From NCBI GenBank assembly GCA_030536995.1, contig JAUNOY010000004.1, positions 62,001-126,000 on the forward strand: a DNA stretch of 64,000 nt, in the 5' to 3' direction. Source of the DNA: Eubacteriales bacterium. Its GTDB lineage: Bacteria; Bacillota; Clostridia; Lachnospirales; Lachnospiraceae. Below, one piece after another: positions 55,966 to 64,000 of the stretch. The position numbers and the translations under genes are program-made. Under the pieces are notes generated by a model. It did not search any database and was not told the origin of the DNA. It saw nothing but the letters and a program-made list of their open reading frames with translations. Position 1 is the stretch's first letter. Each line of letters begins with the position of its first letter.

Positions 55966-56487
55966 ATGAGAGAGAAATTCATGTGGTACGTAATCCAGGT
56001 TCGCACAGGCACAGAGGAAAAAATCTGTATTCAGTGCAAGAAGACAATACCGAAATCTATTATGGAGCATTGTTTCATACCTCATTATGAAGAAAAAAGA
56101 AAAATTCAGGGCAAATGGAAAACCCTGCAGCATGTGCTGTTTCCGGGTTATGTATTTGTCATTACAAATGAGATAGACAAACTCCGGGACAAACTGAAAA
56201 GTGTTATAGGAATGACGCGGCTCATTGGAAGCGGCGATGATGTGGTTCCCTTAACCGATCAGGAAATTGCGCTGTTGCTAAGCTTCGGCGGGGATAAACA
56301 ACTGATTGAAATGTCGGAAGGTATTATTATAGGAGACAGGATTATTATCAACAGCGGACCTCTCAAGGGCAAAGAAGGATATATCCGGAAAATAAACCGT
56401 CACAAACGGAAAGCCTGGCTGGAAATACCGTTTTTCGGTTCCATGCAGACGGTACAGGTGGGATTGGAGATTGTGGAAAAAGGATAA
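55966..56487 (+). CDS. loaP: NusG-paralogue antiterminator, LoaP type
   Basis: 173 residues from ATG 55966; an ATG at 55981 would give MWYVIQVRTG, the usual LoaP N-terminus, and an ATG at 55912 is also in frame. The N-terminal NGN domain (WYVIQVRTGTEEKI, HVLFPGYVFVIT) and the C-terminal KOW domain (IIINSGPLKGKEGYIRKINRHKRKAWLEI) match specialised NusG paralogues. Established knowledge: LoaP prevents early termination in long polysaccharide and antibiotic operons of Firmicutes. Placement near the start of this locus fits that role. Confidence 0.88.
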   Translation: MREKFMWYVIQVRTGTEEKICIQCKKTIPKSIMEHCFIPHYEEKRKIQGKWKTLQHVLFPGYVFVITNEIDKLRDKLKSVIGMTRLIGSGDDVVPLTDQEIALLLSFGGDKQLIEMSEGIIIGDRIIINSGPLKGKEGYIRKINRHKRKAWLEIPFFGSMQTVQVGLEIVEKG

Positions 56488-56510
56488 TCAAGAAGGGGAA
56501 TGGAGAGAAA

Positions 56511-57320
56511 ATGTATAAGAAGGGTTCTGATAGTTGGTTGAAGCATTGGGACTTTTATAGTATTGGATATGCTATGTCTGCAAGTGGCATTTATTCTGGC
56601 GTATGCATTGAGCGGATATGGAATTAATCCATTATTCCAGAATGGCATTGTTTTTATTAGTTCCATTGTATATTCTTTTATCCTATTATTGCGCGGGCTT
56701 TTTAGAAAAAAATTCTGCGCAATAATAAGATAAAAGAACAAAGAGATCAGATCGCTTTTGATTGTCACTACAATCATTAACTATGTCTCGTCTAGAAAGC
56801 TTTTCTTGAAACGTCTTATGGATATTGCAGGAGGTTTGGGTGTATGCATTCTTACCGAAATTCTCTTTCTTTTTGTAGTGCCGGCAATTTACATAGAATC
56901 ACTGGGCTCGGTCTTTTTTGTCCAGGAGCGCGTCGGCAAGAACGGAAAACTGTTTAAAATGTACAAATTTGGACTATGTACATGGATGTAGAAAAGCGTA
57001 AGGTAGAGTTTATGAAAGATAAAGCTTGGCGACGGGAAGATGTTTAAGCTAGATTTCTACTCACGTGTAATCGGTAATAGTATTTTACTCGATGGAACGA
57101 AAAAAGACGGAATTGGTGATTTTATCAGAAAGTATAGTATTGATGAATTTCCACAGTTTTGGAATGGACTGAAAGGAATCTTTTATATAATGAGCGTAAC
57201 CAAGAAGAACCTTGAATTTGCAAGGGTTTCTGTGGCTTAGTCGAATCTCATTATGATGATTTTTCTGTTTAGAAGGTGCGAATAAGCCTGGGAATCGGTA
57301 TGAGGCATGGTTTCTTGGAT
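56511..57320 (+). pseudogene. Decayed copy of the polyprenyl-phosphate sugar-1-phosphate transferase
   Basis: A degraded duplicate of the gene at 57496. It begins with ATG at 56511, and MYKKGSDSWLKHWDF aligns with the intact MYKKNSSGWVKHVDF. A frameshift follows near residue 15, after which LDMLCLQVAFILAYAL in another frame matches the intact LDLVCIQLAFYLSYVF. The middle of the gene is deleted. From 56800 the C-terminal domain resumes (FLKRLMDIAGGLG, QERVGKNGKLFKMYKF), broken again near 56970, and later pieces (GTKKDGIGDFIRKYSIDEFPQF) carry on to about 57320 with further stops. It cannot make a working enzyme. Confidence 0.85.
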
Positions 57321-57373
57321 GCTTATTTTTAACCTATAAAAGTAATGAAAAATTATGATAAGAAGGTTCGACG

Positions 57374-57413
57374 TAGCCTATAAATATTCAAGAAAATGAA
57401 TATTTATAGGCTA
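57374..57413. repeat. Perfect 17-bp inverted repeat
   Basis: TAGCCTATAAATATTCA (57374-57390), six-base loop AGAAAA, exact complement TGAATATTTATAGGCTA (57397-57413). No T-run follows. It lies between the pseudogene and the intact sugar transferase gene. Confidence 0.85.
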
Positions 57414-57495
57414 GTTGTCGTATAAAATCTTCTAACAATAGTCTTGGAGGGAATCAATAAAAAATATTTTTACTGAAGAGGGAGAATAACAAGAA

Positions 57496-58947
57496 ATGTA
57501 TAAAAAGAATTCAAGTGGATGGGTGAAACATGTCGATTTTATTATTTTAGATTTAGTATGTATTCAACTTGCGTTTTACCTATCGTATGTGTTTCGCCAG
57601 GGGGATTGGAATCCGTATGTGGTTCCGCTGTATCGAAACATGGCCATTTTCATTGTGTTGGCTGATCTTATCATTATTTTTATATTTGAGATATATAAAA
57701 GCGTACTAAGAAGGGGATATTATAAAGAATTTGCGGTTTCTATAAAACAGGCAATTATGCTGTTATTAATTTCAAGTTTATATTTAATTACGGTACAGGA
57801 TGGTAATTCTTATTCTAGAGTTGTATTGTTTTCTATGGTGATAGTTTATGGAGGAATAACTTATAGCACACGCTTGCTATGGAAAATGGTTTTAAAATAT
57901 CGTATGAAAAATAATGAAGATTCATCACTTGTAATTATTACATCGTCTCAAATAATGGAACAAGTGGTTTGTAATATTAAAGAAAAAAATTACAATATGT
58001 ATAAAATTAGTGGTGTAATTGTGATAGATCAAGATATGTGTGGAACAAGTATTGAAGGAATTCCAGTGCTTGCGAATGCTGATAATGCAGCCGAGTATCT
58101 TCTTCAAAATTGGGTAGATGAAGTATTTATTAATGTAGATGAAAGTGCGCTATATCCAAAAGAACTGATTGAAAGATGCTCGGAAATGGGACTTACAGTG
58201 CATTTAAATCTTGCAAAAGTGTCTGACAGTGCACTGGGAAAACAGTCTATTGGTAAAGTGGGTTCATATACGGTTTTGACAACAAGCATCAATGTTATGA
58301 CGATGAGACAGGCATTTATAAAACGATCAATCGATATTCTAGCAGGGATTGTAGGATGCATTCTGACAGGAATTATATTGGTCTTTATCGCACCATTGAT
58401 TTATATTAGTTCGCCAGGTCCAATTTTCTTTTCTCAGGAGCGTGTAGGAAAGAACGGAAAGTTGTTCAAGATGTATAAGTTCCGAAGTATGTACATGGAT
58501 GCAGAAGAACGTAAAGCAGAATTGATGAAAGAAAACAAGATGAGTAATAATCTGATGTTTAAAATGGATTTTGATCCGAGAATTATTGGTAATAAAATTC
58601 TTCCAGACGGTACAAAGAAGACTGGAATTGGACAATTTATCAGATCTACATCTTTGGATGAGTTTCCACAGTTCCTCAACGTGTTAGCTGGCCAAATGTC
58701 ACTGGTGGGTTTCCGTCCAGCGCTGAAATCGGAATATGAAGAATATGATTACCATCATCGTGCGAGAATTGCCATGAAACCAGGAATTACTGGAATGTGG
58801 CAGGTGAGTGGACGAAGTGATATTACTGATTTTGAGGAAGTTGTTAGATTAGATACAGAGTATATTAGAAATTGGAGCATAGGATTGGATTTTAGAATTT
58901 TGTTAAAGACGGTAAAAACTGTGTTACATAGAGATGGATCGATGTAA
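57496..58947 (+). CDS. Polyprenyl-phosphate sugar-1-phosphate transferase (initiating glycosyltransferase)
   Basis: 483 residues. Four to five N-terminal membrane segments (about 10-125), a central nucleotide/CoA-binding-like domain (about 145-260) and a re-entrant/membrane segment near 287-310 lead into the bacterial sugar transferase domain (KRSIDILAGIVG, SPGPIFFSQERVGKNGK, FKMYKFRSMYMDAEERK, TSLDEFPQFLNVLAGQMSLVGFRPAL, MWQVSGRSDITDFEE). It loads the first sugar phosphate onto undecaprenyl phosphate to start polymer synthesis. The decayed relative directly upstream suggests tandem duplication or replacement. The gene is AT-rich. Confidence 0.92.
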   Translation: MYKKNSSGWVKHVDFIILDLVCIQLAFYLSYVFRQGDWNPYVVPLYRNMAIFIVLADLIIIFIFEIYKSVLRRGYYKEFAVSIKQAIMLLLISSLYLITVQDGNSYSRVVLFSMVIVYGGITYSTRLLWKMVLKYRMKNNEDSSLVIITSSQIMEQVVCNIKEKNYNMYKISGVIVIDQDMCGTSIEGIPVLANADNAAEYLLQNWVDEVFINVDESALYPKELIERCSEMGLTVHLNLAKVSDSALGKQSIGKVGSYTVLTTSINVMTMRQAFIKRSIDILAGIVGCILTGIILVFIAPLIYISSPGPIFFSQERVGKNGKLFKMYKFRSMYMDAEERKAELMKENKMSNNLMFKMDFDPRIIGNKILPDGTKKTGIGQFIRSTSLDEFPQFLNVLAGQMSLVGFRPALKSEYEEYDYHHRARIAMKPGITGMWQVSGRSDITDFEEVVRLDTEYIRNWSIGLDFRILLKTVKTVLHRDGSM

Positions 58948-58964
58948 AAGGAGTAAGAAACAAC

Positions 58965-61900
58965 ATGGAAATTGCAAAATACAGGAGATTAAAGAATTTA
59001 TTTTTACAACAAAGTTATTTGGATGCATGGGAAGATTACCAGAGAAGTATTCGTAAAAATAGTTTTGCACAGTGGGATTTTGTTGTGTTGACTGCATCCA
59101 ATGAAGCTCAGGCAGAATCCTTTGATCAGCAGATTGCGTGGAGAAAAGAAAAAAATGTACTTCCAAAGAATACAAAGTTTCTCGTGATTCCAGATCCAGC
59201 AGGAAAGCGAATTGGTTCTGGTGGAGCAACTTTACAGGTATTACGTATGCTGTCTGAACAGGAAGGATTCCATGGGGATTTTCATAACAAACGTGTGCTT
59301 GTTATTCATTCTGGAGGAGATAGTAAACGTGTACCACAGTATTCTGTATGTGGTAAACTTTTCTCTCCCGTTCCAAGAGAATTGCCAGATGGAAGAACAT
59401 CTACCTTGTTTGATGAATTTTTAATTGGAATGGCAGGTGTCCCATCTCGTTTTAAAGAGGGAATGTTAATTTTATCAGGAGATGTATTACTGTTATTTAA
59501 TCCGCTTCAAATTGATGCTTCTTTTGAAGGGGCAGCAGCAATCTCTATGAAATCCCCAGTGGAGATTGGAAAAGATCACGGAGTCTTTTTGAATGATGGA
59601 ACAGACCATGTGCAGAAGTTTTTACATAAACAGACAGTGGAAACATTGACAGAGATGGGGGCTGTTAATGGAGAAGGTAACGTAGATTTGGATACAGGAG
59701 CGGTGCTTTGCAGTTCGGAACTGTTAGAAGCATTATTTTCTTTGATTGCAGAAAATGGAGAGATTCAGGAAGAAAAGTATGCACAGTTTGTAAATGAACG
59801 TTCTCGAATTAGCTTTTATGGGGATTTTTTATATCCATTGGCAAAAGACTCTACATTGGAACAGTTTTACAAAGAACAACCAGAAGGAAGCTTTTGTGAA
59901 GAATTATTGGAATGTAGAACAAAAATTTGGAATGTACTACACGAGTTTCCAATGAAACTGATCTGTTTGTCTCCGGCGGAGTTTATCCATTTTGGTACCA
60001 CAAGAGAATTGAGACAACTATTGACCGAAGAAATCAATGACTATGAATTCTTAGATTGGAAATCCGTGGTATGTGCAAATTGTGAAGTGGAAGGCATAGC
60101 TTTACACAAAGCGTTGTTAGAAGAGAATGTAACTGTAGAAGATGGTTGTTATATTGAAAGTAGCATGCTAAAAGGCAAAACAATTATCCATCAAGGAGCA
60201 GTTGTGAGCAATCTGTGCTTAGAGGATGCAGAAGTTCCAGAGAATACGGTGTTGCACGCAGTTAAGTTACGTGATACAGAGAAGCATCTTGTGCGTATCT
60301 ATGGTGTTTATGATAATCCAAAGAATACTTTGGAGAATAAAGGGTCATTTTTAACAGGAAACTTGGGAACATTGATTGAAAAGGCCAGTATTACGCCAGA
60401 AGACTTGTGGGAAGATTATGAGCATTATTTATGGAATGCAAAGCTGTACCCTGCAAAAGACATACAGGCAGAGGCTGTTAATGCAGCTCTTGTTTTGGTA
60501 AAAATTATAGAAGGAACTGCGACAAAAGATGAAATTCAAGCATGGAAGCTCGAAAAACGATATAGCTTGCAGGAATCCTTCCTTCTTGGAAATACAACAT
60601 GTTTTATTGAGTGGGAAAACGAACTTGAGAACCAGATTTTAGTAGAAAAGTTTCTGGAAAGATTATTTGCAGGAGAAAATTATATTTCGGCATTGAAAAT
60701 ATTTGGTGAAAAAGAAATTAATGAACGACAGTATGAAATCTTAATGGAAAAATTAGAGACCATGGAGTTCTCACAAAAAATTCGTGTATTATATGCGGTT
60801 TCACGTTCTATGAAATATCAGTCTGCTGTATTCCATGGTATGGGATATGATGTGATTGAAAAACGGTGTTTTGATACAATTCAGGAAGAAGTATGTGGAA
60901 ATTCAGAGTTCATTGGTGATGCAGAGCATCGTATTGTAAAGGATGATGTAAAGGTAACACTTCCAGTTCGTGTGAATTGGGGGGGAGGATGGACAGATAC
61001 TCCACCATATTGTAACGAAAAAGGTGGAGTAGTCTTAAATGTTGCAATTCTTTTAAAAGGTGAGAAACAGATAGAGGTAGAAGTACGTAGATTGGATGAG
61101 CTGCACATTGAGTTTGCAAGCTTAGATTTTGATGCTTATGGAAAGGTAACTACAGTAGAAGAAATTCAAGATTGTCATAATCCATACGATTCTTTTGCAC
61201 TTCATAAAACAGCATTGATCGCCTGTGGTGTGATTCCAAAGACGGGAGAAGCAAACCTACAGGAGATTTTGAAACGACTTGGTGGCGGAATCTACTTATC
61301 TACAAGAGTATGCAATGTGCCAAAGGGATCTGGTCTTGGGACAAGCAGTATCTTATCAGGAGCAGCAGTCAAGGCAATTGGAGAATTTTTAGGACAAGCG
61401 TGGTCGAATGAAATCTTGTATGAAAAAGTACTTCATTTGGAACAGATTATGAGTACCGGTGGTGGATGGCAGGATCAGGTCGGCGGCCTAACCCCAGGAA
61501 TTAAATATATTACAACAAAGCCAGGAATGGAGCAGCATATCAAAGTGGAATATGTAAATTTAGATGAAGAAACAAGAGAAGAATTACAGGAACGTTTTGC
61601 GTTGATCTACACAGGTCAGAGAAGACTTGCAAGAAATCTTCTTCGTTATGTTATTGGTGGATATATTGGAGGTAAACCAGAGTCTGTAAAAGCTTTGGAA
61701 GAGATGAAACACCTAGCTGTATTAATGAGATATGAGTTAGAGCAAGGAAGAATTGATGAATTTGCAAAACTTCTAAACCAGCATTGGGAAGTGTCTAAAA
61801 AGTTAGATGCTGGAACTACCAACACTTGTATCGACCAGATTTTTGAAGCTTGTGAGGATCTCATTGATGGGAAGTTTATTGCCGGAGCTGGAGGCGGTGG

Positions 61901-62015
61901 ATTCCTTCAGGTGATTTTGAAAAAAGGTGTAAGCAAAGAAGCTTTGAGAAACCGACTGCGCAATGTATTCCAGGATTCAGGGGTTGATGTGTGGGAAACA
62001 GAGTTTTTGTGGTAA
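58965..62015 (+). CDS. fkp: Bifunctional L-fucokinase / GDP-L-fucose pyrophosphorylase (FKP)
   Basis: 1016 residues. The N-terminal half is a fucose-1-phosphate guanylyltransferase (WDFVVLTASNEAQAESFDQQI, AGKRIGSGGATLQVLRML, VIHSGGDSKRVPQYSVCGK). The C-terminal half, from about residue 660, is a GHMP kinase (VNWGGGWTDTPPYC near 675, PKGSGLGTSSILSGA near 786, AGAGGGGFLQVIL at the end). The fusion is known from Bacteroides Fkp and plant FKGP. It converts salvaged L-fucose to GDP-fucose. It lies 17 bases after the sugar transferase gene and is probably part of the polymer operon, implying a fucosylated surface glycan. Confidence 0.92.
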   Translation: MEIAKYRRLKNLFLQQSYLDAWEDYQRSIRKNSFAQWDFVVLTASNEAQAESFDQQIAWRKEKNVLPKNTKFLVIPDPAGKRIGSGGATLQVLRMLSEQEGFHGDFHNKRVLVIHSGGDSKRVPQYSVCGKLFSPVPRELPDGRTSTLFDEFLIGMAGVPSRFKEGMLILSGDVLLLFNPLQIDASFEGAAAISMKSPVEIGKDHGVFLNDGTDHVQKFLHKQTVETLTEMGAVNGEGNVDLDTGAVLCSSELLEALFSLIAENGEIQEEKYAQFVNERSRISFYGDFLYPLAKDSTLEQFYKEQPEGSFCEELLECRTKIWNVLHEFPMKLICLSPAEFIHFGTTRELRQLLTEEINDYEFLDWKSVVCANCEVEGIALHKALLEENVTVEDGCYIESSMLKGKTIIHQGAVVSNLCLEDAEVPENTVLHAVKLRDTEKHLVRIYGVYDNPKNTLENKGSFLTGNLGTLIEKASITPEDLWEDYEHYLWNAKLYPAKDIQAEAVNAALVLVKIIEGTATKDEIQAWKLEKRYSLQESFLLGNTTCFIEWENELENQILVEKFLERLFAGENYISALKIFGEKEINERQYEILMEKLETMEFSQKIRVLYAVSRSMKYQSAVFHGMGYDVIEKRCFDTIQEEVCGNSEFIGDAEHRIVKDDVKVTLPVRVNWGGGWTDTPPYCNEKGGVVLNVAILLKGEKQIEVEVRRLDELHIEFASLDFDAYGKVTTVEEIQDCHNPYDSFALHKTALIACGVIPKTGEANLQEILKRLGGGIYLSTRVCNVPKGSGLGTSSILSGAAVKAIGEFLGQAWSNEILYEKVLHLEQIMSTGGGWQDQVGGLTPGIKYITTKPGMEQHIKVEYVNLDEETREELQERFALIYTGQRRLARNLLRYVIGGYIGGKPESVKALEEMKHLAVLMRYELEQGRIDEFAKLLNQHWEVSKKLDAGTTNTCIDQIFEACEDLIDGKFIAGAGGGGFLQVILKKGVSKEALRNRLRNVFQDSGVDVWETEFLW

Positions 62016-62081
62016 GAACTATCATGTATAGTAAAAGAAAATCAAAAGAACAGGGATAGAAAGTGGAAAGGAACTTGTGAT

Positions 62082-62888
62082 ATGGCAGAGGAGCAAAAAA
62101 ACAATTATCAGAGAAAAGTGGATAAATCTCTTATCCCCACCTGTAATATCATGGGAGTGAATATTGCGGCAATCAATATGAAATGGCTACTGGAATATCT
62201 GGAGAAAAATCTGCCAGATATCAAAGGCGATTATATCTGTGTATCGAATGTCCATACCACAGTGACCAGTTATGATAGTGCTTCTTATTGTGCAATACAA
62301 AACGGAGGGATTATGGCAATCCCGGATGGTGGACCATTATCCAGTGTAGGGCGGAAACGTGGACATCAAGAAATGGAACGCACAACCGGACCGAGTTTGA
62401 TGGGAGAAATCTTTCAAATTTCAGCGGAAAAGGGATATCGCCATTACTTTTATGGTAGTACAGAAGAAACCTTAGCATTACTTGAGAAGAAATTGAAAGA
62501 GAATTATCCGGGAATCCAAATTGCCGGAATGTATAGTCCCCCGTTTCGAGTTCTGACAGAAGAAGAGGACAGGCAGATTGTAGAAAATATCAATTTTGCG
62601 AATGTAGATTTTGTATGGATTGGTCTTGGCGCTCCGAAGCAAGAAAAATGGATGGCAGCACACCAGGGAAAAGTCAATGGGCTGATGATAGGTGTAGGCG
62701 CAGGGTTTGATTATTACGCAGGAAATATTAAACGAGCACCTATGTGGATGCAGAAATGTAATCTGGAGTGGTTGTATCGGTTGATGCAGGATCCAAAGAG
62801 ATTGTTTAAAAGATACTTATATACAAATATGAAGTTTATATGGAATACTATTATTAGGGGAAAGAGAGGTAATGACTGTGGGCAATAA
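62082..62888 (+). CDS. WecG/TagA/CpsF-family glycosyltransferase
   Basis: 268-residue GT26-type transferase. Characteristic motifs are NVHTTVTSYDSASY, AIPDGGPLSSVGRKRG, GYRHYFYGSTEETL, FVWIGLGAPKQEKWMAAH, MIGVGAGFDYYAGNIKRAPMW and the C-terminal EWLYRLMQDPKRLFKRY. Family members typically add the second sugar (for example ManNAc types) to a lipid-linked monosaccharide; the donor here is unknown. Its stop overlaps the next glycosyltransferase start by 17 bases. Confidence 0.92.
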   Translation: MAEEQKNNYQRKVDKSLIPTCNIMGVNIAAINMKWLLEYLEKNLPDIKGDYICVSNVHTTVTSYDSASYCAIQNGGIMAIPDGGPLSSVGRKRGHQEMERTTGPSLMGEIFQISAEKGYRHYFYGSTEETLALLEKKLKENYPGIQIAGMYSPPFRVLTEEEDRQIVENINFANVDFVWIGLGAPKQEKWMAAHQGKVNGLMIGVGAGFDYYAGNIKRAPMWMQKCNLEWLYRLMQDPKRLFKRYLYTNMKFIWNTIIRGKRGNDCGQ

Positions 62889-64000
62889 AAAAAAGAATAT
62901 TTTGATTGTACATAATTATTACCAGATTCCTGGTGGTGAAGATACGGTTGTTGCCAATGAAAAGAAAATGCTTGAGAAGCAAGGACATAAAGTAATTTTA
63001 TACAGCCGTAATAATGCGGAATTGAAGCAAATGTCAAAGCTGCAGAAAATTTTTCTTCCAATTACAACGGTGTTTAATCCAAGAACATACAGAGACGTCA
63101 AGAAGTTGATAAGAGAAGAGAATATAGAAGTTGTTCATATTCATAATACGCTTAATTTGGTGAGTCCAGCAGTCTATTATGCTGCGAGACGTATGAAAGT
63201 GCCAGTGATTCAGACTATCCATAATTTTCGGTTACTTTGCCCTGGGGCAACTTTTTATAGAGATGGGCATATTTGTGAAGATTGTGTAGAACATGGTTTG
63301 AAATGTGCAGTAAAACACAGTTGCTATCGAGGAAGTAAAATTCAGACATTGGCATGTGTGCTTAGTACAGTATTTCATCAGATGATAGGGATTTACGGAA
63401 AAATTAATTATATTTGCCTGACTGATTTTAATAAGAAAAAACTATTGGAATTAAAGCAAATTAAACCGGAGCGAGTATTTATAAAGCCTAATTTTGTTGA
63501 AAGCAAAAACGAATATGTTCCAGAGAAAGATAGAAAAAATCAATTTGTCTTTGTAGGAAGATTAGATAAGCTAAAAGGAATAGATTTTCTTTTTGAAGCG
63601 TGGAAAGTGATGGGAGAGGAAGCTCCGAAGTTAATTGTTTGTGGTACGGGGCCAATGAAAGAATGGTGTGAGATATTCATTAGAGAAAATTTTGTGAATA
63701 TTGAAATGTATGGATTTGTGCCTAATGATGAAGCTCTAAAAATAATAGCAAATAGCCGGGCACTTGTATTGCCCACTCAGTGCTATGAAGGATTTCCGAT
63801 GAGCATCGTGGAAGCATTTAGTGTCGGAACTCCTGTTATTTGTTCTGATCTTGGAAACGCTGGAAGTGTTGTTGAAGAGGGGGTTACGGGATATAAGTTC
63901 ATGGCTAACTCAGTAGATGGGATTATCTGTGCAGTCGAAAAATGTCATGGATTATGTAGCCAGACAAAGATAGTATATCAAGAAAACTATTCAGCAGAGA
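62872..64000 (+). CDS. Family 4 glycosyltransferase (partial, runs off the window)
   Basis: 376 codons are visible from the ATG at 62872 (AGAGAGG just before) to the window end, with no stop. The N-terminal Rossmann domain begins ILIVHNYYQIPGGEDTV and includes VVHIHNTLNLVSPAVYY and a Cys-rich insert (LCPGATFYRDG, CEDCVEHGLKC). The C-terminal GT-B domain shows FVGRLDKLKGIDFLF, CGTGPMKEW, and the donor-binding CYEGFPMSIVEAFSVGTPVI with the ExxxxxE pattern. It adds a sugar to the polymer repeat unit; donor and acceptor are unknown. An alternative GTG start lies at 62878. Confidence 0.9.
   Translation, partial: MTVGNKKKNILIVHNYYQIPGGEDTVVANEKKMLEKQGHKVILYSRNNAELKQMSKLQKIFLPITTVFNPRTYRDVKKLIREENIEVVHIHNTLNLVSPAVYYAARRMKVPVIQTIHNFRLLCPGATFYRDGHICEDCVEHGLKCAVKHSCYRGSKIQTLACVLSTVFHQMIGIYGKINYICLTDFNKKKLLELKQIKPERVFIKPNFVESKNEYVPEKDRKNQFVFVGRLDKLKGIDFLFEAWKVMGEEAPKLIVCGTGPMKEWCEIFIRENFVNIEMYGFVPNDEALKIIANSRALVLPTQCYEGFPMSIVEAFSVGTPVICSDLGNAGSVVEEGVTGYKFMANSVDGIICAVEKCHGLCSQTKIVYQENYSAE

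Overview
The window looks like a chromosome segment of an anaerobic, spore-forming gut Firmicute of the family Lachnospiraceae; the genus cannot be fixed from sequence alone. The evidence is sporulation genes (sigG, ymxH/ylmC family), oxygen-detoxifying flavodiiron and ferredoxin-type proteins, a 2-hydroxyacyl-CoA dehydratase activator-type giant protein, a PPi-type phosphofructokinase next to pyruvate phosphate dikinase, a NusG paralogue of the LoaP type, strong AGGAGG ribosome sites and moderate GC content.

Layout. 1-12 kb is mostly core: sigG, ymxH, nrdR, gdhA, a class I aminotransferase, citrate synthase, a patatin-like lipase, yqeG, aroK, efp, an aldo/keto reductase with ferredoxin clusters, and a four-domain flavodiiron protein. 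At 12.05-12.40 kb lies ssrA (tmRNA, proposed tag ADEKLALAA). It is followed by a small membrane protein with a BlaR1-like M56 protease, a two-component system, ung and a MOP-family flippase. 19-25 kb holds a 1407-residue activase-type protein, tgt and yajC. 25.4-32.1 kb is a tight leuB-ilvD-ilvB-serC-serA amino-acid operon. 32-36 kb has a PfkB sugar kinase, a branching-enzyme homologue that has lost key catalytic residues, and a tRNA-Thr(CGT).

35.8-43.6 kb begins with a remnant of an M20 amidohydrolase and continues with two spermidine/putrescine-type ABC transporters in series. The second has permease and binding protein fused. The first appears to use a separate binding protein whose lipobox cysteine is Phe. 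A PTS enzyme I and a DUF362 ferredoxin protein follow.

The most striking accessory locus is at 46.5-47.8 kb: a compact, AT-rich three-gene cassette encoding a putative ADP-ribosyltransferase-fold protein, a 79-residue protein and a SecB-like chaperone. This is the toxin-antitoxin-chaperone order of the CmdTAC anti-phage type, here in a monoderm bacterium. To its right are a homocysteine methyltransferase, a structured repeat that resembles an IS200/IS605 end relic, an aldose-1-epimerase family protein whose last codons run into that repeat, PPi-PFK with a cre-like site in its promoter, ppdK and a hypothetical gene.

From 55 kb to the right edge is an exopolysaccharide/capsule locus: promoter and leader hairpin, CpsB-type tyrosine phosphatase, LoaP antiterminator, a decayed copy of the initiating sugar-phosphate transferase, an intact copy, a bifunctional L-fucokinase/GDP-fucose pyrophosphorylase (FKP), a WecG/TagA transferase and a family 4 glycosyltransferase cut by the window end. 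It probably makes a fucose-containing polymer from salvaged L-fucose.
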